A stretch of DNA of 64,000 nucleotides from Numida meleagris (Eukaryota > Chordata > Aves > Galliformes > Numididae): the NCBI RefSeq assembly GCF_002078875.1, contig NC_034412.1:29547333-29611332 (forward strand), in the 5' to 3' direction. Both the position numbers and the translations under genes were made by a program. Position 1 is the first letter of the stretch. Each line of letters begins with the position of its first letter. Below, in pieces: positions 12,201 through 22,445 of this stretch. A model generated the notes under the pieces. It saw only the letters and a list, made by a program, of their open reading frames with translations, was not told where the DNA came from and searched no databases.

Positions 12201-13759
12201 CTTGGAAACACAGGCACTCAGCAACTGATTTTCCTGTTTTCCTTTTTTAATTCTTCTTCTGTGGACTGCAAGATATAACTAAACCCATGAAACAGATAGT
12301 ACTGTCAACTTTCAATTACATGGAGTGATGGGGTTGGGATAATTCAGCAAACGCTTAAATACTGAAGATTAAACATGCAATTGAAGAGCACTAGGGAAGT
12401 TACTGATAACACTGACTGAATTAAAAACTATTTTGACCCAAACAAGGCACAGTTAGCTCTCACCACGTTCATAGTGGATTTAATCTTCAGGTGAATCAAA
12501 AGAAAATTAAGGATTAACAAAAAATCGTCTCTCAGCAAGAAAAGGCCTCATGGTTTTGAGGTGACTACTTTTCCATCACATGCAATGGACATGCGCTCTT
12601 CTCTGCAATCAGGTAAGCATGTGTTCTCTTTACATCCAGACTCCTAGCTTGTCCCCAGAAACAATAATTTCTAAGTGTCTCCTACTCATGGCTGCACTGG
12701 GGCACTAGCCTGTTATCCATGAAAAAACAACCACCTGTCTATCTTTGTCTCCTTTGTAACACATGTCTGGCAGATTGAATACTCAATCATGCAGCAAACA
12801 ATTACAGACACGTGCTGTGGGTGGTCTCAGTTATACTCAGAATGTCATCAAAACATGTTGCAACTGTCAAAAGAAATACCCTTCACTGAATTTGCTGTTT
12901 GAGTGGTAATCTATAAACAAAACATTCATAACAAATTTTTAGTTCATAACTGCATTAAGGAGAAAGAGCAGGGCCTCTCTACAGAAAGCAAGAATACTTT
13001 CCAGTCGTTTTCAGAGATCTGGAGTAGAAGCTCTTTCTCCTCCCTCAATATGTAACTCAAAAGAAAAAAACAAAAAGAGGGATTTAATTCTAGTCTTTTC
13101 TGCCTGGTATGCTTTATTTATAATACTTAACTGCTCCTATTTAATCATTCTTGGGTCTGTGCACATAACTACAGAAATTCATGCCACCCACTAACGTTCA
13201 GAAGGAATAATAATAAATAAGGATAGTTTCAGGACAAGTAACAGCAATGTCCTATTTGTGGGCACTTAACACCACCTTCTTTACACAACACTGGTTCCAC
13301 ACAATGTCTATTTCAGTAGGATTTGAGCTGGATACTGGAGAACTGCAAGTTATTTTTTGTTTGTTTCAGCCAGTAAAAGGAGCGTACTTTTTCCAAGTTG
13401 CAAAGCAGACGGAGGCATGGCGATATCAGAATTCTGACATTCTGCACTCATTCCTGATCACACAGCCACACACTTTACACCACATAGATTTCCTCTGGCA
13501 ACAATCTTTGTCCTGCATGATTTTACTTAAAGATTTCTCCTATATTCTCAAGATCTAACATCATGCAAAACAGAAAAGAAACATTTTTCTATGACATCTT
13601 TAATTTGTAATGAGTTCTGAATAACCCTCTCTGTTCTGCTTACATTTTTTCAGAGCAAGAAAGAATTTTCACAGTCAGTGCATGAGTTTTAAAACATATG
13701 GCTGTTAAAATTAGTCATCTGGTCTTTGAAACATTCTTTGCATGTAGACATTGCACTTT
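6277..13759. other. Unique intron 2 sequence, nothing recognised
   Basis: About 7.5 kb of AT-rich DNA between the CR1 and exon 2. It contains several pyrimidine-rich stretches around 9.5-10.5 kb and a TATATATAAAG string near 11187, none with supporting context. No exon, RNA gene, CR1 or satellite was recognised. Confidence 0.6.
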
Positions 13760-13783
13760 GGGGGGGAAAAAAAAAAAACTTAC
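13760..13783 (-). promoter_or_regulatory. GAB1 exon 2 donor with adjoining T12-C7 tract
   Basis: On the transcript strand the exon 2 donor GTAAG is followed at once by twelve T residues and then seven C residues (plus-strand A12 at 13767-13778, G7 at 13760-13766). U-rich tracts directly downstream of a donor are known binding sites for TIA1/TIAL1, which help U1 snRNP recognise the site. The tract is seen directly; its role here is inferred. It could also be slippage-prone simple sequence with no function. Confidence 0.5.
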
Positions 13784-14078
13784 CCTCATCCGTAGGGTTG
13801 AACCCACAGATATCACAGATGCATCGAACCCACTTATTCATCTCCTCCTCACTGTCTGCCACCAAATAGAAAACTCTGTCTATAGTGTTGATGTCAAAAA
13901 TATAGCTGTTTTCAAACTCTTTTTTGTTGAATGTTAATCCAGCATCCACTTGCTGACACAAGTTTAAGTCAATAATACGGATAGGCTTCTTGGCATGGTC
14001 ATTTTTGTAGTATTCCAATACATCTGGATCTCCTGTTAAACGGCCACTCCGAAGCACAAACCATCTCCTCTTCCATGC
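13784..14078 (-). CDS. GAB1: GAB1 coding exon 2 (most of the PH domain)
   Basis: GAB1 is a cytoplasmic docking adaptor. Its N-terminal PH domain binds PIP3 and brings the protein to the plasma membrane downstream of receptor tyrosine kinases such as MET and EGFR, where it recruits GRB2, PI3K p85 and SHP2. On the minus strand this exon reads as 98 codons plus one base, residues 25-122 by family numbering. It opens with [12 protein letters not shown], which holds the PIP3-contacting W26 and R29, and runs through the PH beta strands to the C-terminal helix with the invariant Trp (W107, in MNKWVRCIC). The acceptor is a pyrimidine-rich tract ending TTTTCAG at 14079-14080; the donor is GAGG|GTAAG at 13783. 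The Asp-123 codon is split across the junction to exon 3 and reads correctly. The upstream in-frame Met-Asn-Phe-Gln is intronic, so no start lies here. From memory of the human protein I see only conservative changes. Identification is by recognition of the sequence and is strong. Confidence 0.97.
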
Positions 14079-15084
14079 CTGAAAATTCATGAGAGAAAAA
14101 AGAGGAAAATTGGAAGTAAGAAATAATACTTGAAAACCATTACATTTTGTATATTGTTTCAGGTTGAGTTGAACTCAGTAATAATTAGTTCAATCACCAT
14201 TTTAAGAGATTACACATCAGCTGAATTTAACACAGTGTATTTACTTATTGTTACAACAGCGGACTAGAGGACTAGTGAATCCATATTTTAATGCCTACTT
14301 CTTCTGTATTTTAGCTTTGCCCATAAAAATAGATAATATAATTATGCCACTGTTTAAAAATAATGAAGGATGAATCCAGTAAAGAAAATAAGGAGCCTAG
14401 AAGAGGGTAAAAGCACAAAAAAAATTCTGAAAGAAGCTGCCATAGGCACAGGGAAGAGAAAAATAAAATGCATTTAAGTTCACCATCATGTCTTATTTCT
14501 ACTATCTCCTGTTTCAGGCTGGTTTATTCCAGATCTGATTTTTTTTTTTTTAATTGATACTCCACAATAGCAGCCTGCAGTTAAAGAACACACTGTTCAC
14601 ACTGCACGTTTCTCTTGATGTTAGGCCATCTTCGTACTCAGAAGCTTGTAATATTTTACAGGAGCAGTTTTTACAAAGAAAGACCCACATTATTATTTCA
14701 GAAAACATCAGAGAGGTGGGGAGGTAGAAGAATGACCAAATGGTCTAGCCTTATACCGCATAAAAAGTCCCTGCATAACGTACATCCACAGAAGAAAAAA
14801 ATGGCAGTCACTGTACTTGTTATTATCACCTGCAGGCTGCTGCAGATCTAAAGAACTGAGACAGAGAGAAAAACACAACTAAAATGCCTCGTCTTCCAGT
14901 CAATCATCAACTGCCTTTCATTGCTGTGGGCCTCTCTCTCTTGTCAATTATATATGTTCCGTCACTGCAAAGACACTAACGCAAACCAAGAGAGAAAAGT
15001 TCGCACTTATCTGTCTTGATGTTACCACAAGCATTCTTATTGTCCTGCTTAGCGCTGCACATTGGTTCCTCAGCTCTATCAACA
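14079..15084. other. Intron 1 sequence just upstream of exon 2
   Basis: It contains the pyrimidine tract of the exon 2 acceptor (TTTTCCTCTTTTTTCTCTC on the minus strand) and a T-rich run near 14539-14551. Nothing else was recognised. Confidence 0.6.
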
Positions 15085-15540
15085 GCTTCTACCTCAGCTC
15101 CACCAGCTCCTCTGGGCAGCCTGTGCCACCGCCTCACTGCCCTCTGAGTGAAATTTCCCCCTAATATCTAACCTCAATCCCCCCTTCTTTAGTTTAAAAC
15201 CACTCCCCCTTATCCTACCACCGTCTACCTGTGTGAAAATTCTGTCCGTTTGTAAGCTCCCCTCAAGTACTGGAAGGCTGCAATGAGGTCTTCCAGCAGC
15301 CTTCTCTTCTCCAGGCTGAAGAAGCCCAGCTCCCTCACCTTTCTTCACAGAAGACGTGCTCCAGCCCTTTGATCATCTTTGAGATCCTCCCCAGTCCCAC
15401 ACCAACAGCTCCATATCTTTTTCGTGTTAGGCGCTGCACGCCTGGATGCCGTACTCTGGATGGAGCTTCACAAGCACAGAGCAGAGGGGGACAATCCCCT
15501 CCCTCTCCCTGCCAGCCATCTCCCTTTTGATGCAGATGGA
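15085..15540 (-). repeat. CR1 LINE fragment, minus orientation
   Basis: In complement it carries CR1 ORF2 and 3' blocks: CCATCTGCATCAAAAGGGAG, GTACGGCATCCAGGCGTGCA, a CTTCAGCCTGGAGAAGAGAA block, CCAGTACTTGAGGGGAGCTT, then GGCACAGGCTGCCCAGAGGA. Stops and frame changes break the reading frame, and the last bases of the 3' UTR are diverged or missing. The element lies about 1.0 kb upstream of exon 2 on the GAB1 transcript and is inverted relative to the CR1 at 5750-6275. Confidence 0.9.
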
Positions 15541-17660
15541 CACACACAGTAAAAGAAACCAGACACACTGCTACTGCCCACTGGAAAAGTTGTGTTGCAT
15601 TCTCACTTGAAAAATCTGACAGGTGAGCTGGGATCAAATAGAGAGACATTAAGGCTTCTTTGTTTATTTTTAGTTTTTCAGTAAGGCAGGTTCACGCAGT
15701 AGGCCAAGCCATCACATGTTGCATTGCAGACTCACGCAGCGTTTGCTCCAAGTTCCTCCACATATACAAAGTTGCAAACAAAACCTTTGTTAGGACAAAA
15801 CCCAAGGGAAGAAACCCAAAAAACAAGTAGGTGAGTATCAGCTAACCCTGAATACAGGCAGAAAAAAGGCCAAACTAAAGAAACAGTATCAGCAGAGAAC
15901 ATCAAGACATGATATCCTTTATATGCTGATGTAGCTTTAAAAACAGAAGTTTCTGACAATTTATTAGGAAAAGATTCAAATTCGTTTTCTCAGGGAGCAA
16001 AAGTTCCAATTTTCTGAAGGTGTAAGCTTTCAACGAGCTCGTGGAGGAAGGCATGAGGGACAGTCAGAGCTGTGACACCAACTTCCAGCTCCAAACCAGT
16101 GCCACCAGCTCTGTCCTGGAGCCTCACAAACCAGTTACTGTGGAGTGTACATGTTATTCTGGCTATCAAGCTTAGGAAGATGTTATGAAAAGGTAATACA
16201 GAAAATGGAAGAAAAAGAAGAACACCAGACAGCTTAATTAAGGTTTGAGATCCACTTCCCACCTGTTAAGCTGCTTGAAGGTTTATTTTATCTTAGACAA
16301 CTTTTATACTTGATAAAAAAAAGTAGCATAGTTGTGAAGCTACCTTTAAATGTGGAACTGTGTGGATCAAGCCAATGCCTCAAGCAGCGATTTCTGCAGT
16401 CCCAACAAGATCATTGGGTGAACAGAAAAATGCAGAAGTGGCAAATGGAACAGATGAAGCATGTGAACTTCAATTGCCAGTACGAGCATCTTCAGGTAGC
16501 ACAGCTGCTAAGCACTATGTAACAGAGACCCAAAAACACCTACAAAATGTACATTTCCTTCCTGTTTCCAAACCAAATGACAACTTTGACTCTGGGATAA
16601 CAGGAAACTTCAATATCAGAGGATTCTCTTCAGATGAGGCTGACCACAGTCAGCTTAAGAACGGACTGCAAAACCCTTAAGAGAAATCTAATTTCTGAAG
16701 TAAAGCTCAGCCTTCAGACACTCAGATGACATTTTCAGTACCTAAATGAGAAGATTAGATGGGAAAAAAGGTACTGAGAAGTAAGATCAATTTGTCTTGT
16801 AATTTGTGAACAAAAATGAACTGTGCACCAAGCAAGCATACTTCATCAAAGTTCAATTGTAATACTGTGTTAATGAGTGAAAAATTTGTCTGATCAATCC
16901 TACCAATCACTGTTGAGCATTAATGAGTAAACAGCACTCAAATTCAAATATCAACCAGCTAAACAGAATTTGTTTTCAGCCCTTCTGGCAACAAAATATC
17001 AAGTATTAAATACTTAAAACATAGAACTTAACCTAGCAGCACCTGCTACTATTTTTGAAGAGTTTTCACATAGTACATATATGAATGTTTATTTCAGTCA
17101 TATAATGAGTCACACTCACTGGAACTGACACAGATTATATTCAATAACAAAAGCAATTCCATAAACTACACACTAATAAGGCAGATACAAAGGTTCTCTG
17201 GATTACAGTACAAAGCACAATTTAGCAGCAGAATAAAGCTAAAAGCTAGACAAGAGAACTGACATCAGCACCCTTGCTAATCATAGTACAAAAGCGCCTC
17301 TATATTTTGTCAAAGTGCAAAATGAGCCCACATAAACTACTCTTTGTTATTTGAAAATATCTGGGATTCTTAAAGCTTTATCTATTTTTAACATTTCAGT
17401 ATTTGCTGTTGTAATGAAGGCTGTATACTGCCTCCTGAAGAACCAAATCCTGTGCTATGTATGCAATGAAGAGAGCTTCTTTAATAATTGCTTTTCAAAA
17501 AGAAATCTTCACAAAACAGCATGCACATGTGCAAATACGTATTTATGCAAATCATCTTTTTCCTTCTCTCTTTTTAACCCCTTCGGGCATTCTTGTATAA
17601 AACTTTTGCATCTCATTTTACCATGCATGTTCCAATCCACACAGCTATTTCTCTTAATCA

Positions 17661-17685
17661 CGCACACATACACACACACACACAA
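17661..17685. repeat. Short CA/TG microsatellite
   Basis: An imperfect (CA)n of about 25 bases with one TA interruption. It is probably length-variable between individuals. Confidence 0.85.
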
Positions 17686-17916
17686 AAAGCTCAACTGGTA
17701 TAAGTCAGAGGAATGTTATGATTACTAATGATCTGTCATGTCACTTAGGATTATCAATCATACGTTATCTGCTCAAATTTTTTTCCAAGATTAAACAATA
17801 TTGGTATTGGGACATAAAAAATAATCCCATAACCTACTGAGTTTTTATATTCTCTAACCTAATCCTGTTGACTTTAGCACAGAAAAACAGCATCTGATAG
17901 AGGAAAGGAGGCTGTA

Positions 17917-17932
17917 TTTTTTTTTTTTTTTT
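17917..17932. repeat. T16 homopolymer
   Basis: An uninterrupted run of T on the plus strand; no retroposon body is recognisable beside it. Confidence 0.9.
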
Positions 17933-18275
17933 AATGGAAGACACACACATTTGAAAATCTTGTTAATAGCGGAGTTTTAAGATATGCACTTATACTAACA
18001 ACTAGCTACAAGACACTGTACACAGATTAAATACTAACACAGAAGTAAAACTGTTGTTTTTAAAAGTGTGATATGACAAACATCACAGGAATCAAGCTCA
18101 CCAAAAGCCTGTGTAGGCTTCTAAAATAATCTACTGCAAAGCAAGATTTGCTGTTTTTGTTTCTGACTAAGAAAGGACTTCTGTGACTCTCAGCTTGTTT
18201 CCTCCCAGAGCTGCACAGCATATCAGCTGGTCTACCATAGGACGTGACTGTTCCTGCCAAACATTGTCCTGTTTA

Positions 18276-18307
18276 TATCATGAGACCATCGTATCATGAG
18301 ACTATCA
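18276..18307 (+). repeat. Tandem 16-bp duplication
   Basis: TATCATGAGACCATCG is followed immediately by TATCATGAGACTATCA, two adjacent copies with few differences. A nearby ACAAGC/GCTTGT inverted pair sits within (GCTT) repeats. It looks like local slippage. Confidence 0.7.
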
Positions 18308-20062
18308 TAGCTACTGAAACAAGCTTGCTTGCTTGTTTTTCAAGTAGACTAAAATGCAACAAGCTACTCACTCACAGAGCCTCAAATGATGAAAGTAAGT
18401 AGAATTCAGTATTTTTCACATAGCTTTACGAGTACGGACTAAAACAGATATATTAATTGAAAGCTTGTAGCTAAGACTGTATGCAATACAGGGAATTTAG
18501 AGTACAACGTCCTTACAAAAGCTGTATCTGCTGAAGATGTCAACAACGTTGTAGCTCTACCTCCCTTCAACCTATATACTTATGGATTTACTTTACTTGC
18601 CATGCCCATTTGAAAGGTACCTCATTCAGTTTGTGGTTCTAGCAGAAAAATGTAGGAAACATTATGCACGTTTAAGTGGACAAGGAAAGGAAGAAGAAAG
18701 GGGCAAGAGGAAACAGAAAATTTACCCTTTTTTTGTTGAAAAGGGTTTAATGTTCCATTTGGATACCCTCAAGTTGTTGCTCAAACAGTTGCATGAAATT
18801 TTTTAAAGGATTAGAACTTGAGAAATATGTCAGTGAATATTTGTTCTGTACAACCCTTTTTGCAGCATTTGTTCTCATGTGATTAAGTAACTACACTTAC
18901 TAACAAACTGGCCAATTGTCCTTGTTGGGGTTACCAAGTATTATTACCCATAATCCTCACATTATTTAAGTTGCTTTTCCTCTATCAGTATAATGACCAC
19001 CTGTTTTTCCATTCTAAAAATCCTGCAGAAGTCGCAAGCATTAGCAAGCTAACCCAAAGAAGGCATCACTGGCATCCCTCTCCATTAACGTCTCCATTAA
19101 TTATTTTCCCTATGACTGACCAGCAGGCACGTGAATAAAATCACAAATCTCTGATCTTCCTTCTCATCTCTCAAGCACAGATATTTGCATTCAGTTTTTC
19201 ATCTCACCACTCCAAAAAGTACGTTGCAAGGGCTGTATTTGCCATCTTTCTTTTCCAGAGAACTAATCTATGGCTTGGAGGAAAGAGACTCACCCAGGGG
19301 CACAGGGAGGATCCGAAAGAACACTTGATGTTTTACAAACATAGGTTAAACATTTCCTCAATCCAAAAGAACTTCTAAAGTAAACAGAAAACAAGCAGGG
19401 TGTGAAGCAGAGAGAAGTGAGGAAGACAGCCCAAGGTCACTTTGTAATTCTCACTTGGACATTTGTTTTAGTGCTGAGCTTATTGTTGAGGTTTTATGAC
19501 TCATCTGCCAGCATCAACATTTTATTTTCTTTATGCTTTCACCCCATCTATTTCATCCATCTCTCTTTACTTTTTTTCCAGAGCAAAAGGAACAGGGAAA
19601 TACCTGCACATCTTTGTCAAACAGGAAGACAGACAGCAAACAGGAGAAGCTGAGTATTTCTGCTTCTTTTTTTCTCCCCATTTTTAGTTCCCACGTGTTG
19701 AATTCACCACAAGAGCCAAGCACACCTCTAATGCCGCTCCACTGATTCATACATTAGAGCTACGCTCTGCATCACTTCAGAAGCCCAAATGAAATACCCA
19801 AGTATTCACACAATGTTTCTTTTAAGTTCTGTTTGTGTTGGGCACAGGGCAGTGACATCTGTCAGCAGGGAGCTTCATTACCACAACACACGTACCTGGG
19901 AAAACTGCCGGGAAGCAGCTCCAAGAGGTCATGGTCAACAAGGTTACTTGAAGCATACAACTTCAGTTTTTCCACAAGCCACTCTTAGGGCTTGCACAAC
20001 TCCTGAATGGTAAAATTTCAAAATTTTGGCTTAAGTTTTCCCTGAGAAATCAGTTCTTCTGT

Positions 20063-20078
20063 ATTTCCACGTGGAAAT
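20063..20078. promoter_or_regulatory. Perfect 16-bp palindrome centred on a CACGTG E-box
   Basis: ATTTCCACGTGGAAAT equals its own reverse complement. Its centre, CACGTG, is the canonical site of bHLH-zip factors such as MYC/MAX, USF and CLOCK/BMAL. A second, outer inverted pair (GTATTTC at 20061-20067 and GAAATAC at 20082-20088) surrounds it. Binding in vivo is not shown by sequence, and single E-boxes are common. Confidence 0.35.
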
Positions 20079-22258
20079 GTAGAAATACATGGGGTGTTTT
20101 TCAGAAAGCACTTTCTGGAAAACTTTGATAGAAGGTCAGACTATGAATTCAGAATTAACTGAAAACTGAAAATCATTGTTTAACACCTACTGGCAGTTGA
20201 AACACACTTCCTGAAAAGCTAATGCCTTTAAAAAATAAGACAGAATTAATGAACTCAGCACAAAATAAAGTATGTTCAGTATCTTAATTCTAAGAACAAA
20301 CACTTCACTTCCTAAATTTCATAACAGTCCAACTGTTGTAGTACCATTGAACACTAAAATGTGTAAACAGATTGCTGCAAAACAAACAAACGTGATATGA
20401 GGAAAACACTGGATACATTATGACTTTCTTTAAATACTTAAGACTTGTTTTCCAGGAAACACCATCTTTTCTCACTGAGCAAAATAAGGAAAAAACAGTC
20501 TCAGTGGAAGTTTCCACTCTCCTGGCCATCATCCTGATCATCTGTTCCGAATACACACAAGGCCAAAATTTCCTGTTTTCCAACCATTGTCACCATTTTC
20601 TAGTCTTGCGCTGTCGATTCTAACTTTAGCTTGTTAAATAAACAAAAGAAAACACTGCAAATACGGCAGAACAATACTAGCACACAGATTTGCTGTGAAG
20701 ACTCTTTTGTAAGTGATGTTTCAGCATGTGAACTAACTAGTCTCCCCGCATTACATAGCTAATTAAAGCATCAAAAACAGGACAAAATACAAGTCAGACC
20801 ATTTTAGCACTCTGACTGCTGTTTGGTAAGTCTTAAACTAATGGAATATTTTCATAATCCTTCTACATTTTGCATGGAGGTTTTCACAGGTTTTTTTTTT
20901 AAGCCTTATGCCTGTCCCGAGTATAACTGTACAGCTTGTACCATCATCCATTGTTATGCTCACCTTCTCATGATCGGCAGCAGCAGTCATTTCAATACTT
21001 CGTTACTTTTCCACAGTACGCCAGAACTGTTGTGATGGCAAGCATTAGCTTCTCTGCAATACTCTTGCACATCAGACAACTATCATTGCATCTTTACCAA
21101 AGGAGAACTGACTCATCAAGCACTAAAGCAGATCTTCTGTGGAACCAGAATCTGAGTCCCCACGTCTCCATGCTAGGACCAGTGACCAGAACGTCCTCCT
21201 AGGTTCCCAGATCATCGTACCCACGCCCCTGGCATCCACAGCTATCCTGTTATTTCTGAACTCTCACAGACTTACCTTTTCAATTCCATTCTGCTTCACA
21301 CCACCCACCCTGCATGGCGAGCGCACAGCTCCCTAGTAGCATGCTCCCTATGACGCAAGTTAGCTCAGCCTTCTCCTCTCACTGTTTTGTCAGCAATAAA
21401 AGCATAACACCATTGCATAAGCATATTTGTTGCAGGTCCTTCACCCACACATGGCACCTTTGGCTTGTTGCCCTTGCTCTCTGAACATCTCCCAGATTTC
21501 ATCTTTTCCTCCCTGATTTCAAGTACATTCTGATCAGCTTCCTCTCTGTTCTCGTCCATACCACTGCACATGGATTGAATGTAATACTACCAGGACCATC
21601 TTTTCTCTCATGCTCATCGCATCTCTATTGTGAAGTTCTCCATTATCAACTCACTTCATTGCAGTTTCAATTCACTCAACATATTTCTAGGCTTTTTCTT
21701 ATTAAGAGAGTGAATGGCTCCCTAAATCTGCAAGTCATCTCCTATTGCTTTACTGTACCAGCGATAACAAATTCAACACATTCTTCATCCTCTCCCAACT
21801 CTCCTTTGAAGGCTCCATGAATCAATAAGGGAACAAAATCTCCTACCTTCAGATTCCCCCTGAAGATCACCCTCTGCAATAGTACTTACAATCATTCAAC
21901 CAATTATAATTTGCCTTTACATCAGATGGATTAATTTAAAAAGTACTGTTTTTGTGTATTCATCAGTCAAAGGTGGTGTGTGCTTTTTATTTCTGCTTCA
22001 GTTCCCTCATCAGCTCCTCATCAAAAGCTACATTCCCTCCCCCACAAATCTTAATTTAAGAAAGCAAAATGTTCAGGGTAGGTTCCCTTATTTTTAATGA
22101 CTGTACATTTCTTATTACATGGATTACTGCAATGCTGACAAGATGTCCTGCACAAGACAACCTAGATAAGATGACAGCTGCACCCTGACTTGAATTCCAC
22201 TGTCCTGAGCTCAGGAGTGCACGTTCTGACAAATAGTACAAGAGCAACGCACAGAAAT

Positions 22259-22414
22259 ATAAAAACTAAAAAAAAAAAAAAAAAAATATTAAAACAAGAT
22301 GCATACTTCACACAACTGAATATACTTAGCCAGAAATCTTACGAGGCATGGCTTTAATTCACATCCACTGTCTATAGAAGGCACTGCTGAAAACCCCGTT
22401 GTTTTGATAAAAAC

Positions 22415-22442
<28 letters not shown>
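22259..22442 (+). repeat. Pair of A-tracts with a shared lead-in
   Basis: A19 (22268-22286) and A27 (22416-22442) are each preceded by ATAAAAACTAAAA, 148 bases apart. This could be a local duplication, or a short retroposon with a target-site duplication, but the intervening ~130 bases match no repeat I know. Confidence 0.5.

Positions 22443-22445
<3 letters not shown>

Larger units (their letters stand above)
4225..13783 (-). other. GAB1: GAB1 intron 2 (complete)
   Basis: This 9,559-base intron lies between the two recognised exons, with GTAAG at its 5' end and a TTGCTTGCAG acceptor at its 3' end on the minus strand. It contains one clear CR1 (about 5750-6275), an A19 run (5008-5026) and otherwise AT-rich unique sequence. 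In 4225-5745 and 6277-13783 I see no exon, RNA gene or other recognisable repeat. The open frames there are short, have no recognisable family and lack the expected splice context. Confidence 0.93.

Noticed and set aside
13689..14090. A 133-codon minus-strand frame beginning with ATG at the GAB1 PH domain, read as a complete small protein.
   Set aside because: The first four codons lie in the intron beyond a good acceptor and the last 31 lie beyond a GTAAG donor. The true unit is an internal exon at 13784-14078.
17351..17728. A 125-codon plus-strand frame with hydrophobic stretches.
   Set aside because: Composition follows T-rich DNA and ends in the CA microsatellite. No family or conserved motif is apparent.
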